From Pseudoalteromonas sp. OOF1S-7 (GTDB lineage: Bacteria; Pseudomonadota; Gammaproteobacteria; Enterobacterales; Alteromonadaceae), in contig NZ_JAKRFZ010000007.1 in NCBI RefSeq assembly GCF_022347765.1, positions 124,001 to 188,000 of the forward strand: a DNA stretch of 64,000 bases, in the 5' to 3' direction. Below, one piece after another: positions 47,016 through 56,524 of this stretch (its first letter is position 1; the number at the start of each line of letters is the position of its first letter). Below the pieces are notes generated by a model that saw only the letters and a list, made by a program, of their open reading frames with translations, did not search any database and was not told the origin of the DNA. A program made the position numbers and the translations under genes.

Positions 47016-47567
47016 ATGCTGTTTTGTGACCTTTATCAGCCCATCGACGACGCCATTGTCCGTAAAGCACAGGCGATTAAACTGCTGATCTGCGATATCG
47101 ATGGTGTTTTTTCCGATGGCCGCATCTATTTGGGCAATCAGGGAGAAGAGCTAAAGGCATTTAATACCAAAGACGGCTTTGGCATCAAAGCACTGATCAA
47201 TGGCGGCGTTGAAGTCGCAGTGATCACAGGGCGCCATTCACAAATTGTTCAGCAGCGTATGACTAGCCTCAACGTCAAACATATCTATCAGGGGATGGAA
47301 GATAAGTTGCAAGGCTATGCACAGTTGAAGGACACATTGCAACTGAAAGATCACGAAATTGCTTATATTGGTGATGATGCACCTGACCTGCCAGTCATGC
47401 TCAAGGTCGGCCTGTCTGTTGCCGTACAAGACGCTCATCCAATGGTGATCCGTGAGGCAGATTACAGAACCCTGTTACCAGGTGGCTATGGTGCTGTGCG
47501 TGAGCTCACTGATTTACTACTTCTGTGCCAGGGCAAATCGCTGGGCTATGAAGGTAGCAGCGTATGA
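47016..47567 (+). CDS. kdsC: 3-deoxy-D-manno-octulosonate 8-phosphate phosphatase
   Basis: 183 aa. HAD phosphatase making Kdo from Kdo 8-phosphate. Motif I LLICDIDGVFSDG (both aspartates), motif II VAVITGR, motif IV IAYIGDDAPDLPVM. Tetrameric C0 HAD type. Overlaps lptC by four bases. Confidence 0.98.
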   Translation: MLFCDLYQPIDDAIVRKAQAIKLLICDIDGVFSDGRIYLGNQGEELKAFNTKDGFGIKALINGGVEVAVITGRHSQIVQQRMTSLNVKHIYQGMEDKLQGYAQLKDTLQLKDHEIAYIGDDAPDLPVMLKVGLSVAVQDAHPMVIREADYRTLLPGGYGAVRELTDLLLLCQGKSLGYEGSSV

Positions 47568-48118
47568 CCGTGCTTCGCGTCTTATTGCTGGTTGTATTCA
47601 GCCTCACCATGTTGTGGCTGTGGTACCCTTATTTAACGCAATCGGGGCAGGCCACTTCGCGCTCAGAAGAGGTGCTGGCTAAACCCGATTATGTTGCCAT
47701 CGACCTGAAACAAACCAGTTATGCAGAAAATGGGCAACTCAGCTACCAAATCACCGCTGACAGAATGGAGCTTTACCAGGAGCTTGGTTTCAGCCATTTT
47801 ACCGCCCCCATCTTTACGCTGCATAACGATCAGCAAAACTGGCAGCTGAAGGCTAATGAAGCCACCCTGTATGGAAATAACACATTGATCCTGGAAGGCC
47901 AGGTGCAGGCTACAAATCTGACTGCCGATGCCATGATAATGCACATCAACGCCGATCATGTGCAGGTCGACATCAACGAAAAGCACATGCGCTCTGAACA
48001 CCCGGTGGAAATTACCGGACCCAACTTAACGATTTCAGGTAAAGGCTTAATTGCTGATCTAAATACCGAAATCATTGAACTCATCAACCACACTGAAACA
48101 ATTTATTATGAGCAATAA
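47564..48118 (+). CDS. lptC: LPS export protein LptC
   Basis: 184 aa. N-terminal helix (VLLLVVFSLTMLWLWYPYL) and a periplasmic beta-jellyroll (QTSYAENGQLSYQITADRMEL, FTLHNDQQNWQLKANEATLYG, ANLTADAMIMHINADHV-like strands). Receives LPS from the LptB2FG extractor and passes it to LptA. The start is coupled to kdsC (ATGA). Confidence 0.95.
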   Translation: MTVLRVLLLVVFSLTMLWLWYPYLTQSGQATSRSEEVLAKPDYVAIDLKQTSYAENGQLSYQITADRMELYQELGFSHFTAPIFTLHNDQQNWQLKANEATLYGNNTLILEGQVQATNLTADAMIMHINADHVQVDINEKHMRSEHPVEITGPNLTISGKGLIADLNTEIIELINHTETIYYEQ

Positions 48119-48647
48119 ATTAACCTGTTCCCTGATCTTACTATGCACCTTAAGTGCGTTTCACCCTGCAACTTATGCAGATAACTCGCCTGCCGATCAG
48201 GTCATTATCAGTTCGGGGACACAGCTGGCCCAGTTGCAAACCAACATTGGGGTGTTCGAAGAGAATGTCGAAATCATACACGGCGATCGTAAAATTCTGG
48301 CAGACCGTCTTGAAGTACACCGCCGCGAGGAGTTAGGTAAAAATAAACAACTGTTGGTCGCCACCGGCAGCCCGGCGGTGTTTCAGGAGCGTCAGGCCGA
48401 TGGCTCACTGCTGAAAGCGACGGCGAAAGAAGTCCGTTATGACGTCGCAAACCGCATGTTGACGATTAAAGGCGGTGCCGAAATCAGTCAGGCAGGACAA
48501 AAAATAAGCGCCCAGACCATTGTCTACGACATGGAAAAAAAGTTGATCAGCGCACAACGTGGTGAACAGGAACAAAATCGTGTAAGAACCATTCTTTTAC
48601 CCGAAAAAGACAATACCAAGCAACCACAAGAGAAGGGTAACCCGTGA
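48108..48647 (+). CDS. lptA: LPS transport periplasmic protein LptA
   Basis: 179 aa from the ATG at 48108, eleven bases inside lptC; the longer open frame from 48075 is not used by the family. Signal peptide ([20 protein letters not shown]). OstA-type jellyroll repeats ([52 protein letters not shown]) that form the LPS bridge across the periplasm. Confidence 0.95.
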   Translation: MSNKLTCSLILLCTLSAFHPATYADNSPADQVIISSGTQLAQLQTNIGVFEENVEIIHGDRKILADRLEVHRREELGKNKQLLVATGSPAVFQERQADGSLLKATAKEVRYDVANRMLTIKGGAEISQAGQKISAQTIVYDMEKKLISAQRGEQEQNRVRTILLPEKDNTKQPQEKGNP

Positions 48648-49369
48648 GTAAATTAACCGCCACTGCACTGGCCAAAAGCTACAAAGGCAGGCAAGTTGTT
48701 AAGAACGTTGAACTGAGCGTTGAAGCTGGCAGCATTGTTGGATTGCTCGGCCCCAATGGCGCGGGAAAAACCACCACCTTTTACATGATTGTTGGCCTGG
48801 TGCCCAGTGACAAGGGCAGTATTCATATTGACGAACAAGACATTACCTTACTGCCAATGCATAGCCGGGCCAGACTGGGGATTGGTTACCTGCCACAGGA
48901 GTCTTCGATCTTTCGTAAGCTGACCGTCTACCAGAACCTAATGGCCATTTTAGAAACCCGTAAGGAGCTCAATAAAGCACAGCGAGAAGTTATTCTTAAC
49001 GAGTTGTTAGATGAATTTAATATCCAACATATCCGGGAGAGCCAGGGCATGGCTTTGTCGGGTGGTGAGCGACGTCGGGTAGAAATTGCACGCGCCCTTG
49101 CGGCAGATCCAAAATTTATCTTATTGGATGAGCCTTTCGCTGGCGTTGATCCCATTTCGGTGTTAGATATAAAGAAAATTATCGAACACTTAAAAAACCG
49201 CGGCATAGGCGTGCTGATCACCGACCACAATGTACGTGAAACGCTGGACGTCTGTGAGAAAGCTTATATAGTGTCACATGGTGAACTGATAGCAGCAGGC
49301 ACCCCGGAGCATGTTCTGGCCGATCAAACCGTACGGGATGTCTACCTAGGTGAGCAATTCAGGCTATAG
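48644..49369 (+). CDS. lptB: LPS export ABC transporter ATPase LptB
   Basis: 241 aa, GTG start overlapping the lptA stop. Walker [16 protein letters not shown]-loop [14 protein letters not shown], signature [17 protein letters not shown], Walker [14 protein letters not shown], switch H in [10 protein letters not shown]. Powers LPS extraction by LptFG (not in this window). Directly before rpoN. Confidence 0.99.
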   Translation: MSKLTATALAKSYKGRQVVKNVELSVEAGSIVGLLGPNGAGKTTTFYMIVGLVPSDKGSIHIDEQDITLLPMHSRARLGIGYLPQESSIFRKLTVYQNLMAILETRKELNKAQREVILNELLDEFNIQHIRESQGMALSGGERRRVEIARALAADPKFILLDEPFAGVDPISVLDIKKIIEHLKNRGIGVLITDHNVRETLDVCEKAYIVSHGELIAAGTPEHVLADQTVRDVYLGEQFRL

Positions 49370-49413
49370 TTATAAGATTAGAAGTAAATAACAAAAAGGA
49401 TTGTTAGAGATAC

Positions 49414-50922
49414 ATGAGGCAATCGCTACAGCTGCGCATGGGGCAGCAACTGACAATGACACCACAGCTGCAACAGGCCATTCGCCTGTTACAGTTGAGT
49501 ACGCTAGATCTCCAACAAGAAATCCAGGAAGCGCTTGATAGCAACCCTTTGTTGGAAGTGGAAGAAGGTGAGTCTGAATCACATGATAATGAAACACAGT
49601 CCAAATCGGATTCCGAGTTAGAACAACATGCATCGAATGACAATGACAGCTATGAAGACTCGGCTGTCAGCGATTATGAGCAAGACAGCGATGCTGCGCT
49701 AAATAAAGATACCGTCAGCGATGATCTGGCTATGGATGTTACCTGGGACGAGTACATCAGTGCCGCACCGGCAAGTAGCTCAGGTCCTATGCCGGAAGAT
49801 GAAACCATTTATCAGGGCAAAACCACTGAGACACTGCAAGAGTATCTGATCTGGCAGCTGGAACTCACTCCCTTCAGCCCAACCGACAGAGCCATCGCTT
49901 TAGCGATTGTAGAAGCCGTTGACGATGCCGGCCTGCTGACTATCAGCTGCGAAGACATTGTCGAGAGCATGAACCTGGACAACGATGACGAGCATATCGA
50001 ACTGGATGAAGTAGAAGCCGTACTGAAACGCGTGCAATTATTTGACCCGGTTGGTATTGCGGCACGCAGCCTGCAAGAATGCTTGTGTATCCAGCTCAAC
50101 CAATTTGAACCCAACACGCCCTGGCTCGCTCAAACCAAAGAGATCCTGACCGAACATATTGATTTACTGGCCAGCCGGGATTATCGCACTTTGATGAAAA
50201 AGACCAAGCTCAAGGAAGCGGATCTGAAAGAGGTGATGACCCTGATCCACAGCCTTAATCCGAAGCCTGCCGCCAGTATAGTGCAAGAAGAAGCTGACTA
50301 TGTGATCCCGGATGTGTCAGTGAAAAAAGTAAAAGGCCGCTGGGTTGTTGAACTAAACCCGGATTCAATGCCAAAGATCAGAGTGAACGATCACTACGCC
50401 GCAATGTCTCGCTCAGTCAAGTCGAGTACAGACAGTCAGTTTATTCGTTCGCACCTGCAAGAGGCAAAATGGTTCATCAAGAGCCTGGAAAGCCGTAACG
50501 AAACTTTATTAAAAGTTACTAATTGCATTGTGCAGCAACAACAGGCATTCTTTGAACATGGCCCCGAGGCGATGAAACCGATGGTACTGAATGATGTAGC
50601 CGAAATGGTCGACATGCATGAATCCACGATTTCTCGTGTAACAACGCAAAAGTATATGCACACGCCACGCGGTATCTATGAGTTGAAGTATTTCTTCTCA
50701 AGCCATGTCAGCACTGAAAACGGAGGAGAATGCTCTTCGACTGCAATCAGAGCATTGATCAAAAAGCTAATTGCCGCAGAGAACACAGCGAAACCATTGA
50801 GTGACAGCAAGATAGCGGATGTATTGGCAGATCAAGGGATCAAAGTGGCTAGACGTACAATTGCCAAATACCGAGAGTCTTTGGCCATCCCACCGTCGAA
50901 TCAGCGTAAAAGCTTGATTTAG
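49414..50922 (+). CDS. rpoN: RNA polymerase sigma-54 factor
   Basis: 502 aa. Region I is glutamine- and leucine-rich ([36 protein letters not shown]). Region II is acidic (about 50-130). Region III has the core-binding part, the helix-turn-helix ([21 protein letters not shown]) and the RpoN box [13 protein letters not shown] that contacts the -24 element. Directs transcription that needs AAA+ activators. Followed by hpf and the nitrogen PTS genes as usual. Confidence 0.99.
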   Translation: MRQSLQLRMGQQLTMTPQLQQAIRLLQLSTLDLQQEIQEALDSNPLLEVEEGESESHDNETQSKSDSELEQHASNDNDSYEDSAVSDYEQDSDAALNKDTVSDDLAMDVTWDEYISAAPASSSGPMPEDETIYQGKTTETLQEYLIWQLELTPFSPTDRAIALAIVEAVDDAGLLTISCEDIVESMNLDNDDEHIELDEVEAVLKRVQLFDPVGIAARSLQECLCIQLNQFEPNTPWLAQTKEILTEHIDLLASRDYRTLMKKTKLKEADLKEVMTLIHSLNPKPAASIVQEEADYVIPDVSVKKVKGRWVVELNPDSMPKIRVNDHYAAMSRSVKSSTDSQFIRSHLQEAKWFIKSLESRNETLLKVTNCIVQQQQAFFEHGPEAMKPMVLNDVAEMVDMHESTISRVTTQKYMHTPRGIYELKYFFSSHVSTENGGECSSTAIRALIKKLIAAENTAKPLSDSKIADVLADQGIKVARRTIAKYRESLAIPPSNQRKSLI

Positions 50923-50947
50923 ACGTAACTACAGAAGGAAAATGCTT

Positions 50948-51235
50948 ATGCAACTAAATTTAACTGGTCGACATGTAGAAATCACCGATTCGTTAAGAGA
51001 CTATGTAACAAACAAGTTTGCGAAGCTAGAAAGGCACTTTGATCACATCAATAATGTGCATGTTATCCTAGATGTCGAAAAGCTGATCCAAAAAGCAGAA
51101 GCCACATTACATGTGAACGGGGGAGAGATCTTTGCCTCAACCGAACACCGGGATATGTATGCCGCAATAGACGGACTTATCGACAAGCTTGATCGTCAGG
51201 TGATCAAGCACAAAGAGAAGCTAACTCGACACTAA
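50948..51235 (+). CDS. hpf: Ribosome hibernation-promoting factor
   Basis: 95 aa from the ATG at 50948, with AAGGA eight bases upstream; the ATG two codons earlier is too close to it. Short HPF: MQLNLTGRHVEITDSLRDYV, then TKF-like KFAKLERHFDHINNVHVIL and DMYAAIDGLIDKLDRQVIKHKEK. Binds the 30S subunit to promote 100S dimers in stationary phase. Confidence 0.96.
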   Translation: MQLNLTGRHVEITDSLRDYVTNKFAKLERHFDHINNVHVILDVEKLIQKAEATLHVNGGEIFASTEHRDMYAAIDGLIDKLDRQVIKHKEKLTRH

Positions 51236-51237
51236 TC

Positions 51238-51693
51238 ATGAAACTAAGCTCATTGATTTCACAGGACTGCAGCAAAGCTGCGGTCCTTTTTAATAGCAAA
51301 AAACGCATTTTAGAATACATCAGTGAGTTGGCTCAGAGCCAACTTCCTGACAGCAATCCCCATGATATCCTTGATGCTTTGCTAAGCCGAGAAAAACTCG
51401 GCAGCACCGGCATAGGTAAGGGAATTGCACTGCCACACGGTCGTCTTCCCGGCATAGATAAAGTAGTCGCTATGCTTCTTGTAAACCAACAGGGCATTGC
51501 CTTTGACGCCATCGACAATCAACCCGTCGACATTTTTGTGGCACTCATCGTACCCGAGGGAGAAAATCAACAACATTTGCAGACCTTGGCAACAATCGCT
51601 GATAAACTTAAAAACAAGGTGTTTTGTAAACGTATTAGACAAGCTCACAATGATCAGGAGTTATTTTCGATAATTGAAGAGTTTGACAACTAA
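51238..51693 (+). CDS. ptsN: Nitrogen PTS EIIA component
   Basis: 151 aa. EIIA-Ntr fold with phosphorylated H67 in GIGKGIALPHGRLPGI. Receives phosphate from NPr and regulates K+ uptake, sigma-E and nitrogen-related outputs. Starts two bases after hpf stop. Confidence 0.98.
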   Translation: MKLSSLISQDCSKAAVLFNSKKRILEYISELAQSQLPDSNPHDILDALLSREKLGSTGIGKGIALPHGRLPGIDKVVAMLLVNQQGIAFDAIDNQPVDIFVALIVPEGENQQHLQTLATIADKLKNKVFCKRIRQAHNDQELFSIIEEFDN

Positions 51694-51705
51694 CGGAGAG
51701 TTTCA

Positions 51706-52551
51706 GTGCAGCTAATTATTGTCAGTGGCCGTTCCGGTTCAGGAAAATCAGTCGCCCTTCGCGTACTGGAAGACCTGGGTTACTACTGCGCCGATAATAT
51801 CCCGGTCAACCTGTTGCCCGCCTTGGTGCGCAGTGTGTCGGACAGTTATGATAAAATTGCTGTGAGCGTCGACGTACGCAACCTGCCAAAAGATCAACAA
51901 GAGCTCGACGATATTCTGGAATACCTGCCGGGATTTGCCGAGCCCAATATTTTCTACCTGGATAGCGAAGACCAAATTCTGATCCGTCGTTTTTCTGAAA
52001 CCCGCCGTCTGCACCCGCTGTCATTAGCCGATCTGTCGCTGGACAAAGCGATTAAGAAAGAAAAAGAGCTGCTTGATCCGCTTATCCGTCGCGCCAATAT
52101 CACCATAGATACCACAGATATGAGTATCCACCAACTGGCTGAGCGCATCCGGGAGAAAATCCTGGGTAAAAAAGATAAGCAGTTAATCATTACCTTTGAA
52201 TCTTTTGGCTTCAAACATGGCATTCCAAAAGAAGCGGACTATGTCTTTGACGCCCGCTTTTTACCCAATCCACACTGGGAGCCTGAACTTAAACCGTTAA
52301 CAGGTTTAGATAAACCCGTTATCGATTATCTGGCCAGCCACAGCCTGGTGCAAAAGTTCACCTGGCAAATACAAACCTTTGTACAAACGTGGCTACCGCA
52401 CCTTGAGCGAAACAACCGCAGTTACCTGACGATTTCGATTGGCTGCACTGGCGGACAACACCGCTCTGTCTATCTCGCTCAGACTTTGGGTGAGCGCTTT
52501 GCCCGTACTCATAGCAATGTGAAGATCCATCACCGCGAACAAGAAAAATGA
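51706..52551 (+). CDS. rapZ: RNase adapter protein RapZ
   Basis: 281 aa, GTG start with GGAGAG upstream. Walker A GRSGSGKSVAL, Walker-B-like IAVSVDVRN, and the C-terminal domain IGCTGGQHRSVYLAQTL that binds the sRNAs GlmY and GlmZ and glucosamine 6-phosphate. RapZ presents GlmZ to RNase E and so tunes glmS expression. Between ptsN and npr as in enterics. Confidence 0.98.
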   Translation: MQLIIVSGRSGSGKSVALRVLEDLGYYCADNIPVNLLPALVRSVSDSYDKIAVSVDVRNLPKDQQELDDILEYLPGFAEPNIFYLDSEDQILIRRFSETRRLHPLSLADLSLDKAIKKEKELLDPLIRRANITIDTTDMSIHQLAERIREKILGKKDKQLIITFESFGFKHGIPKEADYVFDARFLPNPHWEPELKPLTGLDKPVIDYLASHSLVQKFTWQIQTFVQTWLPHLERNNRSYLTISIGCTGGQHRSVYLAQTLGERFARTHSNVKIHHREQEK

Positions 52552-52826
52552 CCCAACGCTTTGAAGATACTTTTCTAATCCAAAATAAACTGGGACTGCA
52601 TGCCCGCGCAGCCAGTGTACTGGCTGAGCTTTCAGCCCAGTTTGACGCCAATATCACCTTGTTCCAGGGTAGTAAAGAAGCCGAAGGAGACAGTGTGCTG
52701 GCGTTACTACTGCTTGAAAGTAGTCAGGGTAAAGAGGTGAAAGTGGTTTGCGAAGGGCCAGACGCCAGACGTGCCCTGAACGCCATAGGTAACCTGATAG
52801 CCGATAAATTTAACGAATCCGAATAG
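52548..52826 (+). CDS. npr: Phosphocarrier protein NPr
   Basis: 92 aa HPr-like protein. Active H18 in NKLGLHARAASVLAEL; second conserved segment KEAEGDSVLALLLLESSQGKEV. Passes phosphate from EI-Ntr (PtsP) to PtsN. Coupled to rapZ by a 4-base overlap; last gene of the rpoN cluster. The following 178 bases are AT-rich and probably hold the mgtE promoter. Confidence 0.97.
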   Translation: MTQRFEDTFLIQNKLGLHARAASVLAELSAQFDANITLFQGSKEAEGDSVLALLLLESSQGKEVKVVCEGPDARRALNAIGNLIADKFNESE

Positions 52827-53004
52827 TCGTTACCACACAAGGCCTATAACCCGGCAATATTAGACTGTCACGCTCTTGCGATTATCTCCCCTTTTTTAGT
52901 TATACCAATTGATATTCAAACAGCTATAATTATCATACGCCTATAATCAATGCGCTATACATGCATGATAAAGCTAATTGTCGACTATCCAATCTGGGAC
53001 GCCT

Positions 53005-54363
53005 ATGCCTGAAGTTTTTGAACAAGACTACACACTGGAACTATTGCAGCAAGTTACTAATGCCCTCAACAGTGGTCAGTTTGTTCAAGTCAGGCGCACA
53101 TTAGCCGAAATTCCGCCCTGCGACACCGCACTGCTGCTTGAATCCTCCCCGCACAAGGTCAGAACACAGCTTTGGCAATTGGTAGACCCGGATATACAGG
53201 GTGATGTACTGGAAGAGCTGTCTGAAGATGTCAGGCTCAGCATCATTGCCAAGATGGAACCTGAGCTCATTGCGGCTGCAACAGAGGACATGGACGACGA
53301 TGATCTCGGTGAGGTCCTGAGGAGTCTGCCGGATCCCGTTTATCAGGACGTAATCGGTGCTATGGACTCTCAAGACCGAGCCCGGGCCACACAAGCCCTG
53401 TCTTATGTGGAGCACTCCGCCGGTGCACTGATGAACACGGATACAGTGACCATTCGCCCGGATGTATCACTGGATGTCGTGTTACGTTACTTACGCCTGA
53501 AGGGCGATCTGCCGGATGGCACCGATGATCTCTATGTCGTAGATAAAGACAACTGCTTTTTGGGAGCGCTCTCCATCAGCATGCTCCTTACCAGCCAGCC
53601 AGATAAGCTGGTTCATGAACTGATGAATGAAGAGCGAGAGACCATTCCTATCTCGATGGACGAAAGCGATGTTGCTCAGCTGTTTGAGCGGCACAACTGG
53701 ATCTCGGCCCCTGTGGTCGACGATAACGCACACTTGCTGGGCCGTATCACCATCGATGACATCGTTGATGTTATTCGTGAAGATGCCGAGCATAGCCTGA
53801 TGAGTATGGCTGGTCTTGATGATGAAGAAGATACTTTCGCACCGGTGTGGAAAAGTAGCCGGCGTCGCTCAATCTGGCTGGGGATCAACCTGCTCACGGC
53901 ACTGATGGCCGCATTTGTTGCCAGCTTTTTTGAAGGGACCTTAGATATTCTGCCAATCCTGGCGGTCTTAAATGGCATAGTGCCCAGCATGGGGGGGGTT
54001 GCGGGGAGTCAGACCCTGACACTGGTGATCCGTGGTATTGCCCTGGGTCATGTTAACGCCACCAACCAGCGCTTCTTATTGGGTAAAGAGCTGGCCATTG
54101 GCGCTTTGAATGGCCTGTTATGGTCCTTGCTGATTGCCGGTGTGATTGCTTTATGGCAGTGGGATTTTGTACTGGGTGGTGTGATTGCCTTTGCTATGTT
54201 TATGAACCTGGTCGCCGCGGGGATCGCCGGAGCCAGTATTCCGCTAATGTTGAAAAAAATGAACATAGATCCGGCACTGGCTGGCAGTGTTGTCCTGACA
54301 ACAGTCACCGACATTGTCGGTATTTTTGCCTTCCTGGGCACCGCAACCTGGCTGCTTGTTTAA
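53005..54363 (+). CDS. mgtE: Magnesium transporter MgtE
   Basis: 452 aa from the ATG at 53005 (GGGAC upstream); an earlier TTG at 52978 lacks support. Cytoplasmic MgtE N domain (LLESSPHKVRTQLWQLVD, MDDDDLGEVLRSLPDPV), two CBS domains (SAGALMNTDTVTIRPD, HELMNEERETIPISMDESD) and five membrane helices with the pore motif PSMGGVAGSQTLTLVIRGIALG. Mg2+ binding in the N domain closes the channel. Confidence 0.96.
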   Translation: MPEVFEQDYTLELLQQVTNALNSGQFVQVRRTLAEIPPCDTALLLESSPHKVRTQLWQLVDPDIQGDVLEELSEDVRLSIIAKMEPELIAAATEDMDDDDLGEVLRSLPDPVYQDVIGAMDSQDRARATQALSYVEHSAGALMNTDTVTIRPDVSLDVVLRYLRLKGDLPDGTDDLYVVDKDNCFLGALSISMLLTSQPDKLVHELMNEERETIPISMDESDVAQLFERHNWISAPVVDDNAHLLGRITIDDIVDVIREDAEHSLMSMAGLDDEEDTFAPVWKSSRRRSIWLGINLLTALMAAFVASFFEGTLDILPILAVLNGIVPSMGGVAGSQTLTLVIRGIALGHVNATNQRFLLGKELAIGALNGLLWSLLIAGVIALWQWDFVLGGVIAFAMFMNLVAAGIAGASIPLMLKKMNIDPALAGSVVLTTVTDIVGIFAFLGTATWLLV

Positions 54364-54371
54364 GCAGCCAG
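54348..54371. terminator. Hairpin at the mgtE 3' end
   Basis: CTGGCTGCTT-GTTT-AAGCAGCCAG, a perfect 10-bp stem that includes the mgtE stop codon and lies between convergent mgtE and pmbA. No long T-run follows; probable but weak terminator for both strands. Confidence 0.5.
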
Positions 54372-54388
54372 ACACTCAGTGCTGTAGA

Positions 54389-55735
54389 TTACTGACCGGC
54401 AATTTGCATACTGTCTATCAGTACCGAGCCAGTTTGCACAGCACCACGGGTTTCGATATCTCCACCGATGGCTTTGATTGACCTGAACATCTCTTTGAGG
54501 TTACCGGCAATGGTGATCTCACTGACCGGATATTGGATCTCGCCGTTTTCAACCCAGAAACCAGCCGCACCACGAGAATAATCACCGGTTACTGTATTCA
54601 CCCCCTGCCCCATCAGTTCAGTAACCAGTAAGCCACGGTCCATAGTACGTAACAGCGCCGCCAGATCCGGCTCTGTGGCCTGCACCAGCCAGTTATGGAT
54701 CCCACCGGCATGTCCTGTGCTGCGCATACCAAGACGTCTCGCTGCATAGCTGGGTAACAAATAAGTTTCCAGCGTACCGTCTTTGATGATATCGCGCTCA
54801 ACCGTACGTACACCTTCCGCATCAAACGGGCTAGAAGCCAGCGCCTGGCTCAGGTGCGGTTGCTCCTTGATAGACACACAAGGGTCAAATACACCAGTGC
54901 CCAGACTATCGAGCAAAAAGCTCGACTTGCGATACAAGGCACCACCGCCAATCGCAGACACCAGATGACCGAACAGGCTATTGGCAATATCTGCACGGAA
55001 CACCACAGGCACCCGCATAGTATTCAGCTTACGGCTGTTGAGCTTGGCAAGCGTCGACTCCGCGGCCTCGATCCCCACCAAGGCGGCATCTCTCAGCTGC
55101 GTATGCACACGCGTAATTGAGTAGGCATTGTCGCGCTGCATCACCCCATTTTCTTCGCCAATGACCATAGTACTCAAAGTATGTCGGGTGCGTGGAAATC
55201 CGGCCAGAAAACCATGGCTGTTGCCATAAACGCGCAGACCCTGGTGGCTGGCCACACTGGCGCCATCCGAGTTCACGATGCGTGGATCGAAATTTAATGC
55301 CGCCTGCTCCGCCTCTAAACAGCGCTTTACACCTTCTTCCGGGGTCAGTGCCCAGGGATGAAAAAGATCTAAATCCGGCACGTCGGTTGGCATTAAGTCT
55401 GCGTCAGCCACCCCATTACAGGGGTCATCTGATGTGAACTTGGCAATTTCAACCGCCTTTTCTACCACAGAGCGTAAGGCCTGTGGACCCAAGTCCGCCG
55501 TCGACGCAGAGCCCTTGTGTTGGCCTACATAGACGCTCAGACCCAGTCCACCGTCCTGATTAAATTCAATCGTTTCAACTTCCCCCATGCGGGTGCTGAC
55601 AGACAAACCAGAGGTACGACTCATCGACGCTTCCGCTGACGTTGCCCCCAGTTGCTTTGCATAGTCCAGAACATCAGACACTGCCTGTTTTACTTCATCA
55701 ATCTGCGTCCAGATGGGATCTTGTTGCTGGCTCAT
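54389..55735 (-). CDS. pmbA: Metalloprotease-like subunit PmbA (TldE)
   Basis: 448 aa from the ATG at 55735; a TTG at 55750 gives only five more residues. PmbA/TldE pairs with TldD in a heterodimer that unfolds and degrades peptides, matures microcin B17 and processes the CcdA antitoxin. TldD/PmbA fold motifs: SAEASMSRTSGLSVSTRMGEVE, GLSVYVGQHKGSASTADL, TGDYSRGAAGFWVENGEIQYPVSE. The zinc motif of TldD is absent, as normal. tldD lies just beyond yjgA. Confidence 0.97.
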   Translation of the reverse strand: MSQQQDPIWTQIDEVKQAVSDVLDYAKQLGATSAEASMSRTSGLSVSTRMGEVETIEFNQDGGLGLSVYVGQHKGSASTADLGPQALRSVVEKAVEIAKFTSDDPCNGVADADLMPTDVPDLDLFHPWALTPEEGVKRCLEAEQAALNFDPRIVNSDGASVASHQGLRVYGNSHGFLAGFPRTRHTLSTMVIGEENGVMQRDNAYSITRVHTQLRDAALVGIEAAESTLAKLNSRKLNTMRVPVVFRADIANSLFGHLVSAIGGGALYRKSSFLLDSLGTGVFDPCVSIKEQPHLSQALASSPFDAEGVRTVERDIIKDGTLETYLLPSYAARRLGMRSTGHAGGIHNWLVQATEPDLAALLRTMDRGLLVTELMGQGVNTVTGDYSRGAAGFWVENGEIQYPVSEITIAGNLKEMFRSIKAIGGDIETRGAVQTGSVLIDSMQIAGQ

Positions 55736-55862
55736 GTTTTTATTCCACAAATCATAGTACTGCTATAATCCTAACACAGCCTGCGCCGATGCGCTGTGAC
55801 TCAGGCAAAGATTCTGCCGGGCAACAGCTGCCTGCCTTATGTCTTTATGTATTAATGTATAC

Positions 55863-55892
55863 GTGACTGCTTTTTCTGACTTCTGGTATAAT
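55863..55892 (+). promoter_or_regulatory. Promoter of yjgA
   Basis: GTGACT (55863-55868) and TATAAT (55887-55892) with 18 bases between, the -10 carrying an upstream TGG. About 35 bases before the yjgA start. Confidence 0.6.
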
Positions 55893-55926
55893 CTGTACAC
55901 GAGTAACTGAAGTAAGTGCACTAAAT

Positions 55927-56448
55927 ATGGCTAAAAAACCTACCCAAGAGCCAGAAGAAGAGATCATCTACGTCTCCAAAAGCGAATTAAAACGCGATGC
56001 ACAGCAATATCACCAACTGGGCGTTGATATCGCGCAATTGGGCAAAAAGCAAAGAGAAAAGCTGCCTCTCAGCCCTGAGCTGGTTGCCGCTATGGAACTG
56101 GCAGACAAGCTACGCGGTAAGCACGATGCGTATCGCCGTCACCTGAACTTTGTCGCCAAACAATTGCGTACCACAAGTAATGTGGCAGAGTTGCAACAAG
56201 GCCTGGATCTGTTACTGAACAGAAATAACCAGGCGGAAGTACTGCTCAATCAGGTTGAAAAACTAAGGGATGAACTCATCGCCAAGGGTGATGAGAAGAT
56301 CAATGCCCTACTTGAAGCACACCCGACACTGGAGCGTCAGAAGCTCAGGCAACTGGTGCGCCAGGCTAAGAAAGAGCATCAGGCAGAGAAGCCAGGAAAA
56401 GGCTACAAAGAGCTGTTTCAGTTACTTAAGGAACTGATCCTGCCATAG
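55927..56448 (+). CDS. yjgA: Ribosome-associated protein YjgA (DUF615)
   Basis: 173 aa, rich in Lys, Gln and Leu and almost entirely helical. Motifs SKSELKRDAQQYHQLGVDIAQL, EAHPTLERQKLRQLVRQAKKE and the C-terminal YKELFQLLKELI match the DUF615/DarP family, which associates with late 50S subunits. Convergent with tldD and opposite to pmbA, the usual arrangement. Confidence 0.96.
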   Translation: MAKKPTQEPEEEIIYVSKSELKRDAQQYHQLGVDIAQLGKKQREKLPLSPELVAAMELADKLRGKHDAYRRHLNFVAKQLRTTSNVAELQQGLDLLLNRNNQAEVLLNQVEKLRDELIAKGDEKINALLEAHPTLERQKLRQLVRQAKKEHQAEKPGKGYKELFQLLKELILP

Positions 56449-56466
56449 CCATAAAGGTAAGCCGTA

Positions 56467-56501
56467 CCGCAGTATGGCACGCTTGTCGTGCAATACTGCG
56501 G
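56467..56501. terminator. Large hairpin between yjgA and tldD
   Basis: Outer stem CCGCAGTAT / ATACTGCGG (9 bp) and inner stem GCACG / CGTGC with loop CTTGT, separated by a G/A mismatch. It fills the 76-base gap between the convergent genes. No T-run on either strand, so it may act by stability or Rho-assisted termination. Confidence 0.5.
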
Positions 56502-56524
56502 GTTACCGGGTTAAGCTGTCCCGC

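Noticed and set aside
52827..53004. Mg2+ riboswitch (M-box or mgtA-like leader) upstream of mgtE
   Set aside because: The gap is only 178 bases, AT-rich, and shows none of the conserved M-box segments.
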